DNA from: JAXLSZ01 sp046330315
GTDB lineage: Bacteria > Actinomycetota > Thermoleophilia > Solirubrobacterales > 70-9
Direction: 5' to 3'
Assembly (NCBI GenBank): GCA_046330315.1
Contig: JAXLSZ010000005.1
Location: 248,001 to 312,000 of the forward strand
DNA: 64,000 nucleotides
The notes under the pieces were generated by a model that was given only the letters and a program-made list of their open reading frames with translations, was not told the origin of the DNA and searched no databases. This document shows positions 41,235-48,723 of the stretch, piece after piece (position 1 is the first letter of the stretch; every line of letters begins with the position of its first letter). Both the position numbers and the translations under genes were made by a program.

Positions 41235-42479
41235 GTGAACCCGCGGATCGCGCGAGCCGCCGTGACCGCCGGGCTGCGACGTCTCCGGGGGGGCCAGATC
41301 CACGTCCTCGAGAAGGGCCGAATGCGCAGCTACGGCCCACCGGGGTCCGAGCTGCAGGCGCAGGTCAGGGTCCATGACCCCGCCGCCTGGTCGGGGCCGC
41401 TGCGCGGCAGCGCCGGGCTCGGTGAGGGCTACATGGCGGGGCACTGGGACAGCGACGACCTCGTGGCGCTGCTGCGGATCGGGGCGCGCGAGCTCCGCCA
41501 CCTCGAGGGGCTGCGGGGCGCGGTGGCGCGCCCGCGGGGCCTGCTGCACCGCCTTGCGCGAGTCGTCCCGGAGAACACCCGCAGCGGCGCCCGGCGGCAC
41601 GTCGCCGCCCACTACGACCTCGGCAACGACCTCTTCGAGGCCTTCCTCGACCCGCGGATGATGTACTCCTGCGCCTACTTCGCCGGCCCGGGCGAGGGGA
41701 TCGAGGAGGCCCAGCTCGCCAAGCTGGAGCGGATCTGCGAGCGGCTGGACCTCGGGCCCTCCGATCACCTCCTGGAGATCGGCACCGGCTGGGGCGGACT
41801 CGCCGTCCACGCCGCCACCCATTGCGGGTGCCGGGTCACGACGACGACGATCTCGGCGGCCCAGCACGCGCTGGCCCGCGAGCGGGTGCGGGCGGCCGGC
41901 CTCGACAGCACGGTGACGCTGCTGCTCGAGGACTACCGCGACCTGCGCGGCCGCTACGACAAGCTGGTCTCGATCGAGATGATCGAGGCGGTCGGCTGGC
42001 AGTACTTCGACCAGTTCTTCGCCCGCTGCGGGGCGCTGCTCGCCGACCGGGGCCTGATGTTCCTGCAGGCGATCACCATCGACGACCGCATCTACGAGAT
42101 CGAGAAGGGCGCGCGGAGCTTCGCGAACACCCACATCTTCCCGGGGGGCTGCCTGCCCTCGGTCGCCAAGATCGCCGATTGCGTGGCGCGGATGACCGAC
42201 ATGCGAGCGGTCTGGATGCAGGACATCACGGCCCATTACCCGCCCACCCTGGCCGCCTGGCGCGAGCGCTTCCTGGGCGCCTGGGAGGCCCTTCGCGAGC
42301 GCGGCTACGACGAGCGCTTCCGGCGGATGTGGACGTTCTACCTGTGCTCCTCGGAGGCGGGGTTCCTGGAGCGACGGATCGGCGATGTCCAGATGCTCTA
42401 CGCGAAGCCGGGCTGGCGCGGCGACGCGGTCGGGCTACCGGGCGGAGAGATCGACCTCGGCCAGCTTCAGGTTGCCTGA
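41235..42479 (+). CDS. Cyclopropane-fatty-acyl-phospholipid synthase family protein
   Basis: A 414-residue SAM-dependent methyltransferase of the CFA synthase/mycolic-acid cyclopropane group. Landmarks are AAHYDLGNDLFEAFLDPRMMYSCAYF, the SAM motif LLEIGTGWGGLAVHAA, SIEMIEAVGWQYFDQFF, and IFPGGCLPS. It transfers a methylene to unsaturated acyl chains of membrane phospholipids, altering fluidity and stress tolerance. The start is GTG at 41235. It is followed, with overlap, by an alpha/beta hydrolase gene. Confidence 0.92.
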   Translation: MNPRIARAAVTAGLRRLRGGQIHVLEKGRMRSYGPPGSELQAQVRVHDPAAWSGPLRGSAGLGEGYMAGHWDSDDLVALLRIGARELRHLEGLRGAVARPRGLLHRLARVVPENTRSGARRHVAAHYDLGNDLFEAFLDPRMMYSCAYFAGPGEGIEEAQLAKLERICERLDLGPSDHLLEIGTGWGGLAVHAATHCGCRVTTTTISAAQHALARERVRAAGLDSTVTLLLEDYRDLRGRYDKLVSIEMIEAVGWQYFDQFFARCGALLADRGLMFLQAITIDDRIYEIEKGARSFANTHIFPGGCLPSVAKIADCVARMTDMRAVWMQDITAHYPPTLAAWRERFLGAWEALRERGYDERFRRMWTFYLCSSEAGFLERRIGDVQMLYAKPGWRGDAVGLPGGEIDLGQLQVA

Positions 42480-43365
42480 GCGAGGGCGCGAAGCGATCCA
42501 CCACACCCGCGGCGGCGAGGGAGAGCCGCTGCTGCTGCTCCACGGGCTCGGTGCGACCGGCGCGATCTGGGAGCCGGTGGTCGGGCGGCTGTCCCGGGAG
42601 CGTGAGGTGATCGCGGTCGACCTCCCGGGGTTCGGGCGCTCGCCGGCCCTGCCCGGCGAGCGGACCCCCAGCCCGGTCAACCTGGCCGCGGCGATGCACG
42701 AGTTCTGCGCTCGCATCGGCGTCACGCGCCCCCACCTGGCGGGCAACTCGCTGGGCGGCTGGATCGCGCTGGAGATGGCGAAATCGGGGCAGGCGGCGAG
42801 CGTCACCACCATCTCCCCGGCCGGGATGTGGGGCAGACCGCTGGGCCCGCGGGCCAGGGACATCCACCGGCTGGCCCGCGCCCTGCGGCCCGCGCTCTCC
42901 CTCGCCCTGCGCTGGCGCCGGCCGCGCAACGCGATGCTCGGCGTGACGATGGTCCGGCCGGAGCACGTCCCGGCCGGAACCGGACGCACCCTGATCCTCT
43001 CCTGGGTGGACTCGGAGGCCTACGAGGCGGCCAACCGCGAGATGCGCACGGAGGTCTTCGATCCCGGCGGCTTCCCGGAGGTTCCCGTGACCCTGGCCTG
43101 GGCCGAGCACGACCGCCTCGTCGCCCCGCCCCGCCGGGCCCAGTTCCCCCCCGGCGCCCGCTACCTGGTGCTCCCCGGAGTCGGCCACACGCCGACCTGG
43201 GACGACCCGGGACTGATCGCCCGCGTGCTGCTGGAGGGCAGCTCCCGGACCCGGGACGTCGCCCCACCCTTAGGATCCCGCTTCACCGACGTGGGACCTC
43301 TAAGCGGCGATGGTCAGGGATTAGAGGTCCCACCCCCTGGGAGAGCGGAGGAGGAGACCCGATGA
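42472..43365 (+). CDS. Alpha/beta hydrolase
   Basis: About 297 residues. The oxyanion region is LLLLHGLGATGAIWEPV, the nucleophile elbow AGNSLGGWIA, the acid in WAEHDRLV, and the catalytic His in GVGHTPTWDDP. The first credible start is a TTG at 42472 overlapping the preceding stop, because the fold begins within 15 codons; no ATG or GTG lies close. The last 30 or so codons contain a 13-bp inverted repeat and read as a low-complexity tail, so the protein may in practice end early through termination of the message. Substrate unknown; it could release fatty acids or esters given its neighbour. Confidence 0.8.
   Translation: MPERGREAIHHTRGGEGEPLLLLHGLGATGAIWEPVVGRLSREREVIAVDLPGFGRSPALPGERTPSPVNLAAAMHEFCARIGVTRPHLAGNSLGGWIALEMAKSGQAASVTTISPAGMWGRPLGPRARDIHRLARALRPALSLALRWRRPRNAMLGVTMVRPEHVPAGTGRTLILSWVDSEAYEAANREMRTEVFDPGGFPEVPVTLAWAEHDRLVAPPRRAQFPPGARYLVLPGVGHTPTWDDPGLIARVLLEGSSRTRDVAPPLGSRFTDVGPLSGDGQGLEVPPPGRAEEETR
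43291..43333. terminator. Large stem-loop inside the hydrolase 3' end
   Basis: A perfect 13-bp inverted repeat, GTGGGACCTCTAA at 43291-43303 and its complement at 43321-43333, with a 17-nt loop. It lies in the last 75 bases of the hydrolase frame and just before the formaldehyde dehydrogenase start. It may terminate or attenuate transcription between the two genes. Confidence 0.55.
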
Positions 43366-44468
43366 AGATTGAGGCGGCAGTGCTCGAGGAGTTCGGAGAG
43401 CCGCTCGTCGTGCAGGAGGTCGATCTCGAGGATCCCCGCAAGGGAGAGGTCCTGGTGCGGCTGGTGGCCTGCGGCGTCTGCCACACCGACCTCTACACCG
43501 CCTCCGGCGCCGACCCCTCCGGCTACGCCCCGACCGTGCTCGGCCACGAGGGCGCCGGGGTGGTGGAGAAGGTCGGCGATGGAGTGACGCTCGTCGCCCC
43601 CGGCGACCACGTCGTCACGCTTTTCTCCCCGCAGTGCGGGGAGTGCGTGCACTGCCGCGACGAGCGCACCAACCTCTGCCTGGCGATCCGCGAGGAGCAG
43701 GGCAGGGGCCACCTTCCCGACGGCACCACCCGGCTGCGCCGCGGGGATGAGGCGATCCGGCACTTCATGGGCACCTCCACCTTCGCCGAGTACACGGTGA
43801 TGCCCGAGATCGCGCTCGCCAGGATCGACCCCGAGGCCCCGCTCGAGGGGGCCTGCCTGTTCGCCTGCGGCCTCTCCACCGGGATCGGGGCGGCGATCAA
43901 CACCGCCAAGGTCGCCGAGGGCTCCACCTGCGTCGTCTTCGGTGCCGGGATGGTCGGCCTCGGCGCGGTCGCCGGTTGCCGGCTCCAGGGCGCCGAGCGG
44001 ATCATCTGCGTGGACCTCTCCGAGGATCGCCTGGCCCTCGCCCGGGGCCAGGGCGCGACCGAGACGATGATCGGCGGCGCCGACACCGTGGAGGGAGTCC
44101 TCGAGCGCACCGGCGGCTTCGGCGCCGACTACACCTTCGAGGCGACCGGCAGCGTCGCGGTGATGCGCCAGGCCGTCGAGTCGGCCCGGATGGGCTGGGG
44201 GCTGTGCACGGTCGCGGGCGTCGCCGGCAGGGGCGAGACCCTGGACATCGTGCCGCGCCTGCTGATCACCGGCCGCAGGGTCGCCGGATCCTCGTTCGGC
44301 GGAGTGAAGGGACGCGAAGGCGTGCCCAGGCTGGTCGAGCGCTGGCTGGCCGGAGAGATCGACGTCGAGCCATTCGTCTCCCACCGCCTCACCCTCGACG
44401 AGGTGAACCGCGGCTTCGAGCTGATGGAGGCCCAGGACGGCATCCGCAGCGTCATCCACTACGACTGA
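43362..44468 (+). CDS. Class III alcohol dehydrogenase (thiol-dependent formaldehyde dehydrogenase)
   Basis: A 368-residue zinc dehydrogenase. Catalytic zinc ligands are in ACGVCHTD and LGHEG; the structural zinc lobe CGECVHCRDERTNLC is complete. The wording around GHLPDGTTRL, FMGTSTFAEYTV and GLSTGIGAAINTAKV matches class III enzymes that oxidise S-(hydroxymethyl)thiol adducts of formaldehyde. In actinobacteria the thiol is probably mycothiol; that is inference. The ATG at 43362 follows a GGAGGAG site and overlaps the hydrolase stop. A metallo-beta-lactamase-fold hydrolase follows 9 bp later, the same pairing as mycobacterial Rv2259-Rv2260, consistent with hydrolysis of the thioester product. 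Confidence 0.9.
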   Translation: MKIEAAVLEEFGEPLVVQEVDLEDPRKGEVLVRLVACGVCHTDLYTASGADPSGYAPTVLGHEGAGVVEKVGDGVTLVAPGDHVVTLFSPQCGECVHCRDERTNLCLAIREEQGRGHLPDGTTRLRRGDEAIRHFMGTSTFAEYTVMPEIALARIDPEAPLEGACLFACGLSTGIGAAINTAKVAEGSTCVVFGAGMVGLGAVAGCRLQGAERIICVDLSEDRLALARGQGATETMIGGADTVEGVLERTGGFGADYTFEATGSVAVMRQAVESARMGWGLCTVAGVAGRGETLDIVPRLLITGRRVAGSSFGGVKGREGVPRLVERWLAGEIDVEPFVSHRLTLDEVNRGFELMEAQDGIRSVIHYD

Positions 44469-44477
44469 AGGAGAACC

Positions 44478-45227
44478 GTGATCCTCGAGAGGACCGAGAA
44501 CCCCCAGTGGCTGTCCAACGCCTACCTGATCGCCGACGAGCCCGGCGGCAGGGGCGTCCTGGTCGACGGCAACGACCTGCTCGATCCGCTGATCGAGCGC
44601 GCCGAGGCAGACGGGATCGAGATAACCCACGTCCTCGTCACACACCCCCACGCCGACCACGTCGCGGGGCTCGCGGAGGCACGGCCCCGCCTCGGCAACC
44701 CCCCGATGGTCGCCCACCCCGACGCCGCCGAGGAGATGCTCGAGGAGGTCGAGGTGAGGATCGGCGACGGCGAGAGGCTTAGCACCGGGGGGCTGGAGAT
44801 CGAGGCGATTTTCACCCCGGGCCACGCCGCCGGCCACCTCACCTTCCTGGTCAACGGGACCGACGCCCTGACCGCCGACGTGCTGTTCAAGGGCACCGTC
44901 GGGGGGACCAAGGCCCCCGGCGCCAGCGGCTTCGAGGACCTCCGCGCCTCGGTCATGGACCGCCTGATGAAGCTGCCCGCCGAGACCCGGGTGCACCCGG
45001 GCCATCGCGAGCCGACGACGATCGGAGAGGAGTGGGAGAAGAACCCGTTCGTGAGGGTGTGGCGGGGGCTCGACGAGGTCGGCGAGGAGCCGGTCACGGT
45101 CTGGGAGCAGCCGGCGACCCTGAAGCTCTGGGCTCCCGACTACGACGGCGGCAACAAGGCCTGGGTGCAGTTCTCCGAGACCGGCGAGGACGCGATAGTG
45201 GGCGGCTCCCAGGTGGTGCGCGGCTAG
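44478..45227 (+). CDS. Metallo-beta-lactamase-fold hydrolase
   Basis: A 249-residue MBL-fold protein with the metal motif THPHADHVAG (HxHxDH), further ligands in TPGHAAGHL and the Asp in TADVLF, and a C-terminal HPGHREPTT. It starts with GTG behind AAGGAG, 9 bp after the class III dehydrogenase stop, so the two form an operon. Given that pairing, the likely task is hydrolysis of an S-acyl thiol (for example S-formylmycothiol) or a related thioester in formaldehyde detoxification; the reaction is inferred from context. Confidence 0.87.
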   Translation: MILERTENPQWLSNAYLIADEPGGRGVLVDGNDLLDPLIERAEADGIEITHVLVTHPHADHVAGLAEARPRLGNPPMVAHPDAAEEMLEEVEVRIGDGERLSTGGLEIEAIFTPGHAAGHLTFLVNGTDALTADVLFKGTVGGTKAPGASGFEDLRASVMDRLMKLPAETRVHPGHREPTTIGEEWEKNPFVRVWRGLDEVGEEPVTVWEQPATLKLWAPDYDGGNKAWVQFSETGEDAIVGGSQVVRG

Positions 45228-45276
45228 GGGGCTTCACGGCGGTCCGCGGCTAGGGCGCTTCGCGCCCCAACCAGAA

Positions 45277-45302
45277 GGGGCCCCCTCGGTCGAGGGGGCC
45301 CC
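45277..45302. terminator. Bidirectional terminator
   Basis: A perfect 12-bp stem, GGGGCCCCCTCG at 45277-45288 and its complement at 45291-45302, with a two-base gap. It lies between the converging MBL-fold and secreted-protein genes; CCGTT follows on the plus strand. Confidence 0.85.
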
Positions 45303-45333
45303 GTTCGTGGTCAGGGTCGGTCGGTAGCCGCGG

Positions 45334-45963
45334 CTACTTGACGACCGCCTGCAGGAGCATCCAGCAGCCGTCGGTGGAGGAGGCGTTCTGGAAGCCTCCG
45401 CCAGCGAGGAGCGACGGCTGGTAGATGAGCTGGTTGTCGCCGCCCGAGGAGCAGCGAAGCGCGCTGGTGTAGCGGCTGCGCATGGCCAGGTACTCGCCCT
45501 TGTGGACGGGCACGTTGACCCGGAAGCTCTCGACGCGGTAGACGTCGGAGTCCCAGTTCTGCTGGGTCTGGCCCTGGTAGTGGATGACCGGGCCGTTGCG
45601 GAGGACCTTGGCGGTGTTGTTCAGACCGATCGAGTCCACCTTGACCTTGGCGATCTGCAGCCGGAAGGAGCCGGGACCGCCGGCGATCACCCGGATCTTG
45701 CGGATCGTGCCCGTCTTCGGGGCGCGCTCGTGGCCGGGGTTGCCGTAGGACACGGTCTCGATTCGGGTGCAGCTCTTCCCGGCGTCCTGATGGGTGCAGG
45801 GGTGGGCCGGCAGCGAGTTCGAGGGCTGCATGGTCGGGTTGAGGTCGGAGCCGAACTTCGTCGCCGCCTGTCCCGCGGCGGGGACCGCCGCCAGGGCGGT
45901 TGCCGCCAGGGCGGTGGCGATCGCGGTGCGGGCGAAGCGGTTGCGGGTCTTGGTCGTGGTCAT
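45334..45963 (-). CDS. Secreted protein of unknown function
   Basis: A 209-residue protein with a clear signal peptide: a basic N-terminus (TTTKTRNRFARTAIATALAATALAAVPA) and cleavage near AGQAA. The mature part is beta-rich (IRKIRVIAGGPGSFRLQIAKVKV) with four or more cysteines, probably disulphide-linked outside the cell. I recognise no family. Similar short exported proteins are common in soil actinobacteria with many paralogues. It stands alone, with a strong shared terminator downstream. Confidence 0.75.
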   Translation of the reverse strand: MTTTKTRNRFARTAIATALAATALAAVPAAGQAATKFGSDLNPTMQPSNSLPAHPCTHQDAGKSCTRIETVSYGNPGHERAPKTGTIRKIRVIAGGPGSFRLQIAKVKVDSIGLNNTAKVLRNGPVIHYQGQTQQNWDSDVYRVESFRVNVPVHKGEYLAMRSRYTSALRCSSGGDNQLIYQPSLLAGGGFQNASSTDGCWMLLQAVVK

Positions 45964-46087
45964 CGTCTTGCTCTCCTTGGTTTCGATCTGATGTCTTTGC
46001 TGTCTGTGGTCGGTGTGGGCGGTGTTCCCGCCCGCAGAAGGAGCTTCGGGCAGACGGCCGCTTCCTCAAAGGACCCCAAGGGCCCAA

Positions 46088-46135
46088 CCCCCACCCCCGC
46101 GGGGGTGGTCCCGCTCACCCCTTGGTGCCCCGGCC
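46088..46135. terminator. Hairpin-rich terminator region of the FHA gene
   Basis: A perfect 18-bp GC palindrome (CCACCCCCGCGGGGGTGG, about 46092-46109) lies within flanking CCAAGG/CCTTGG-type complementary sequence, 12-55 bp after the leftward FHA-HTH stop. It probably ends that transcript. Confidence 0.5.
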
Positions 46136-46146
46136 GGGGGCCGCCG

Positions 46147-46833
46147 CTAGAGGTCGCGCTCGGAGATCAGGCCGCTCTGCAGGGCCCGCTCGACCAGCGC
46201 CACCCGCTTCCGATTCTGGGGGAGGTCCTCGACCCCGAACTTCTCGAACAGGGCTCGGAGATGGGTCTTCACCGCGTCGATCGAGAGGTGCAGCTCCGCG
46301 GCGATCTGCTGGTTGGTGGCGGGGGTGGCGAAGGCCGCTCCGTCCTTGTAGGGGCGGCAGAGCGCCAGCAGGACGCGCCTCTGGCCCGGTGAGACCGAGG
46401 CGGCGGCGGCCGACTCGGAGGCGATCACCGTGCTCTCCCCGCCGCCCTCCTCCTCGCCGGGGGCCCGGTAGAGCACCACCGTCCGGCCGAAGCGGACCAT
46501 GTCCTTGTCCCGCAGCAGCCGCCTGCCCCTGACCCGCTCGCCGTTGACGAACGAGCCGTTGCGCGAGAGCCCGTCGTCGAGCAGGGTGCAGGAGCCGCGC
46601 ACCACCTCGATCTGGGCGTGCAGGCCCGAGACCTCCTCGTCCCAGGAGATCCGCAGGTCGGCGGACCCGCTGCGACCGATCCAGAGCCCGGTCGTGCCCT
46701 CCTCGACCACGAGGATCCGCTGGGAGCCCTCGCCGTCGCGGAAGACCAGGAAGGGGCGCCCGCGGCGCTCGGCCTCGATCTGGTCCTTGAGCTCCTGGGC
46801 GGTCGCGGCCCGCGGGCCCTGGGCGTCCTGCAT
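46147..46833 (-). CDS. FHA-domain protein with C-terminal LuxR-like HTH
   Basis: A 228-residue protein. The FHA domain (residues 30-125) has the phosphothreonine-binding set: WIGRSG, the SGLH segment, and SRNGSFVNGE. After a short acidic linker, the C-terminal winged-helix/LuxR-like part (ATNQQIAAELHLSIDAVKTHLRALFEKFG) resembles output domains of response regulators. So a phospho-threonine signal, for example from a Ser/Thr kinase, may control DNA binding. The ATG at 46833 is chosen. It faces away from the FtsH-like protease across about 190 bp. Confidence 0.85.
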   Translation of the reverse strand: MQDAQGPRAATAQELKDQIEAERRGRPFLVFRDGEGSQRILVVEEGTTGLWIGRSGSADLRISWDEEVSGLHAQIEVVRGSCTLLDDGLSRNGSFVNGERVRGRRLLRDKDMVRFGRTVVLYRAPGEEEGGGESTVIASESAAAASVSPGQRRVLLALCRPYKDGAAFATPATNQQIAAELHLSIDAVKTHLRALFEKFGVEDLPQNRKRVALVERALQSGLISERDL

Positions 46834-47027
46834 GTCCCTGATCCTAGGGCCCCCGGGGCGGCCCGGAGCGGGCACAACGGGCCGGTATCGCCGGAGGCGG
46901 TCGGGACGGCGCGGACTCGGCGGCATTAGCCGCGGTGCGCTATCTGGACGAATGTGCGAGTGAATAGTTGGGAGGAAACCGCAACACTTCCCGCGGTCGC
47001 CCACGACAGGGAAGGCAGGGGAAGGCA

Positions 47028-47054
47028 ATGACGAGCGGACCGAGAAGCGGCTAG
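47028..47054 (+). CDS. Eight-codon leader ORF coupled to FtsH-like gene
   Basis: ATG at 47028 behind a purine-rich GGGGAAGG site, coding MTSGPRSG and ending with TAG at 47052-47054. The G of the stop is the first base of the protease GTG (TAGTG). The protease GTG has no good ribosome site of its own, so translation may depend on this leader. Confidence 0.4.
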   Translation: MTSGPRSG

Positions 47055-48595
47055 TGCCATCCGCCGGGATCAGCAGCTTCTTCTTCAACTGGTATCCCGT
47101 CTTCGGCGTGGTCTTCATGGCGGGGCTGCTGGCGGTCTTCGTCCTGCTGCTGCGGGGGACCATGCGAAGCACCAAGCCCGAGGTGGTGCGGGCGACCAGG
47201 ACGGCGCCGGTCAGCTGGGAGGACGTGCAGGGCGTCGATGCGGCCAAGGAAGAGCTGATGGACGTCGCCGAATGGCTGCGCGATCCGGACCGCTTCACGG
47301 CGCTCGGGGCCCGGGCCCCGCGGGGCGTCCTCCTCTTCGGTCCTCCCGGCACGGGGAAGACGATGCTCGCCCGGGCCGTCGCCGCGCAGGCCGGCGCCGA
47401 CTTCTTCGCGGCGTCGGGATCGAGCTTCGTGGAGATGTTCGTGGGGCGCGGCGCGGCGCGGATCCGCCGGCTCTTCAAGGAGGCGCGGAAGTCCGGGCGC
47501 GCGGTGATCTTCATCGACGAACTCGACGCCGTCGGCGGCGCCCGCGGGGTGGGCGGCGACGGCGGCAGCAGCGAGCGCGAGCAGGCGCTCAACCAGCTCC
47601 TCGTCGAGCTCGACGGCTTCGAGCGCGACCCGGGCACCGTGATCGTCCTCGCCGCCTCCAACCACATGGACAAGCTCGACCGGGCCCTGCTGCGCCCGGG
47701 CCGCTTCGATCGCCAGGTCCTCGTCGCCCCGCCCGACCGCGCCGGCCGCGAGGCGATCCTGCGCGCCCACGCGGAGGGCAAGCCGCTCGCCGCCGACCTC
47801 GACCTCGCCGACGTGGCGCGCAAGACCACCGGGATGACCGGCGCACAGCTCGCCAACGCGCTCAACGAGGCCGCGATCATCGCCGGGCGGGCCGGACGCG
47901 AGGCAACCCGCCGCGAGGACCTCGACGAGGCGCTGCTGCGCCAGTCGGTCGGCGCCCGGCAGAGCCGCAGGCTGGGTCCGAAGGAGCGGCGGATCGTCGC
48001 CTACCACGAGGCCGGCCACGCGCTATGCCGCCGGCTGCTCGGCCTCGACCCGCCGGAGATCCTCAGCATCGTCCCGCGGGGCCCGGCGCTCGGGTTCGTC
48101 GCCCACTCCCCCCAGGAGGACACCTACCTGAAGTCCCGCAGCGAGCTGCTCGACGAGATCGTCACCCTGCTGGGCGGCCGGGCCGCCGAGGAGACGGTGT
48201 TCGGAGAGGCCTTCACCGGCGCCGCCGACGACCTCGCCCGGGTGCACGGCCTCTGCCGCCAGATGATGGCCGAGTTCGGGATGGGATCGCGGATCGAAGG
48301 GGCTCACGAGGCCCCGATCGCCCTTCCCACCGACGACATCTCCGTCTCCGACCGGACGCGCCGCGACGTCGACCTGGGCGCCATGGTCCTGGCCCGCGAC
48401 GCGCACGCCACCGCGCTCGACCTGATCGCCTCCAACCGCCAGTGCCTCGACGACCTCGCCGCCACCGCCCTGGAGCGCGAGACGCTGACCCGCGAGGAGC
48501 TGGACGAGATCTTCGCCGCCCACGAGCTTCGCGCCGACGGAAGCCTCGACGTGGACGCCGCTCTGATGAGGCTCTCCCGCCAGTCGCAGGGCTGA
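47054..48595 (+). CDS. FtsH-like membrane AAA+ zinc protease, short form
   Basis: A 513-residue protein. It has one N-terminal membrane segment (residues 10-34) and an AAA+ ATPase with Walker A GPPGTGKT (96-103) and Walker B VIFIDELD (151-158). The FVGRGAARIR pore-side segment and arginine-finger region LRPGRFDRQ are present. The M41 peptidase domain has HEAGH at 318-322 and the third zinc-ligand region GAADDLARV. Typical FtsH is 600-700 residues with two membrane helices around a periplasmic domain; here the first helix and external domain are missing. It should degrade membrane or cytosolic proteins at the inner face. Confidence 0.88.
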   Translation: MPSAGISSFFFNWYPVFGVVFMAGLLAVFVLLLRGTMRSTKPEVVRATRTAPVSWEDVQGVDAAKEELMDVAEWLRDPDRFTALGARAPRGVLLFGPPGTGKTMLARAVAAQAGADFFAASGSSFVEMFVGRGAARIRRLFKEARKSGRAVIFIDELDAVGGARGVGGDGGSSEREQALNQLLVELDGFERDPGTVIVLAASNHMDKLDRALLRPGRFDRQVLVAPPDRAGREAILRAHAEGKPLAADLDLADVARKTTGMTGAQLANALNEAAIIAGRAGREATRREDLDEALLRQSVGARQSRRLGPKERRIVAYHEAGHALCRRLLGLDPPEILSIVPRGPALGFVAHSPQEDTYLKSRSELLDEIVTLLGGRAAEETVFGEAFTGAADDLARVHGLCRQMMAEFGMGSRIEGAHEAPIALPTDDISVSDRTRRDVDLGAMVLARDAHATALDLIASNRQCLDDLAATALERETLTREELDEIFAAHELRADGSLDVDAALMRLSRQSQG

Positions 48596-48606
48596 CCGCC
48601 CGGCCC

Positions 48607-48708
48607 GACCGAGACGGTGTCTCCCACCGCTTGCGGCGCCCGCCGCCGGCCCGGCCGGACCGAGACCGGGTCTCCCGCCGCTTGCGGCGCCCGCCGCCGG
48701 CGACCCGG
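48607..48708. repeat. Two tandem 51-bp repeats
   Basis: Units at 48607-48657 and 48658-48708 agree over most positions. Each has a GAGAC...GTCTC mini-hairpin and the same CTTGCGGCGCCCGCCGCCGG core. They lie between two converging stops and may serve as a double terminator. Confidence 0.7.
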
Positions 48709-48723
48709 CGGGCGAGGCCCCCC

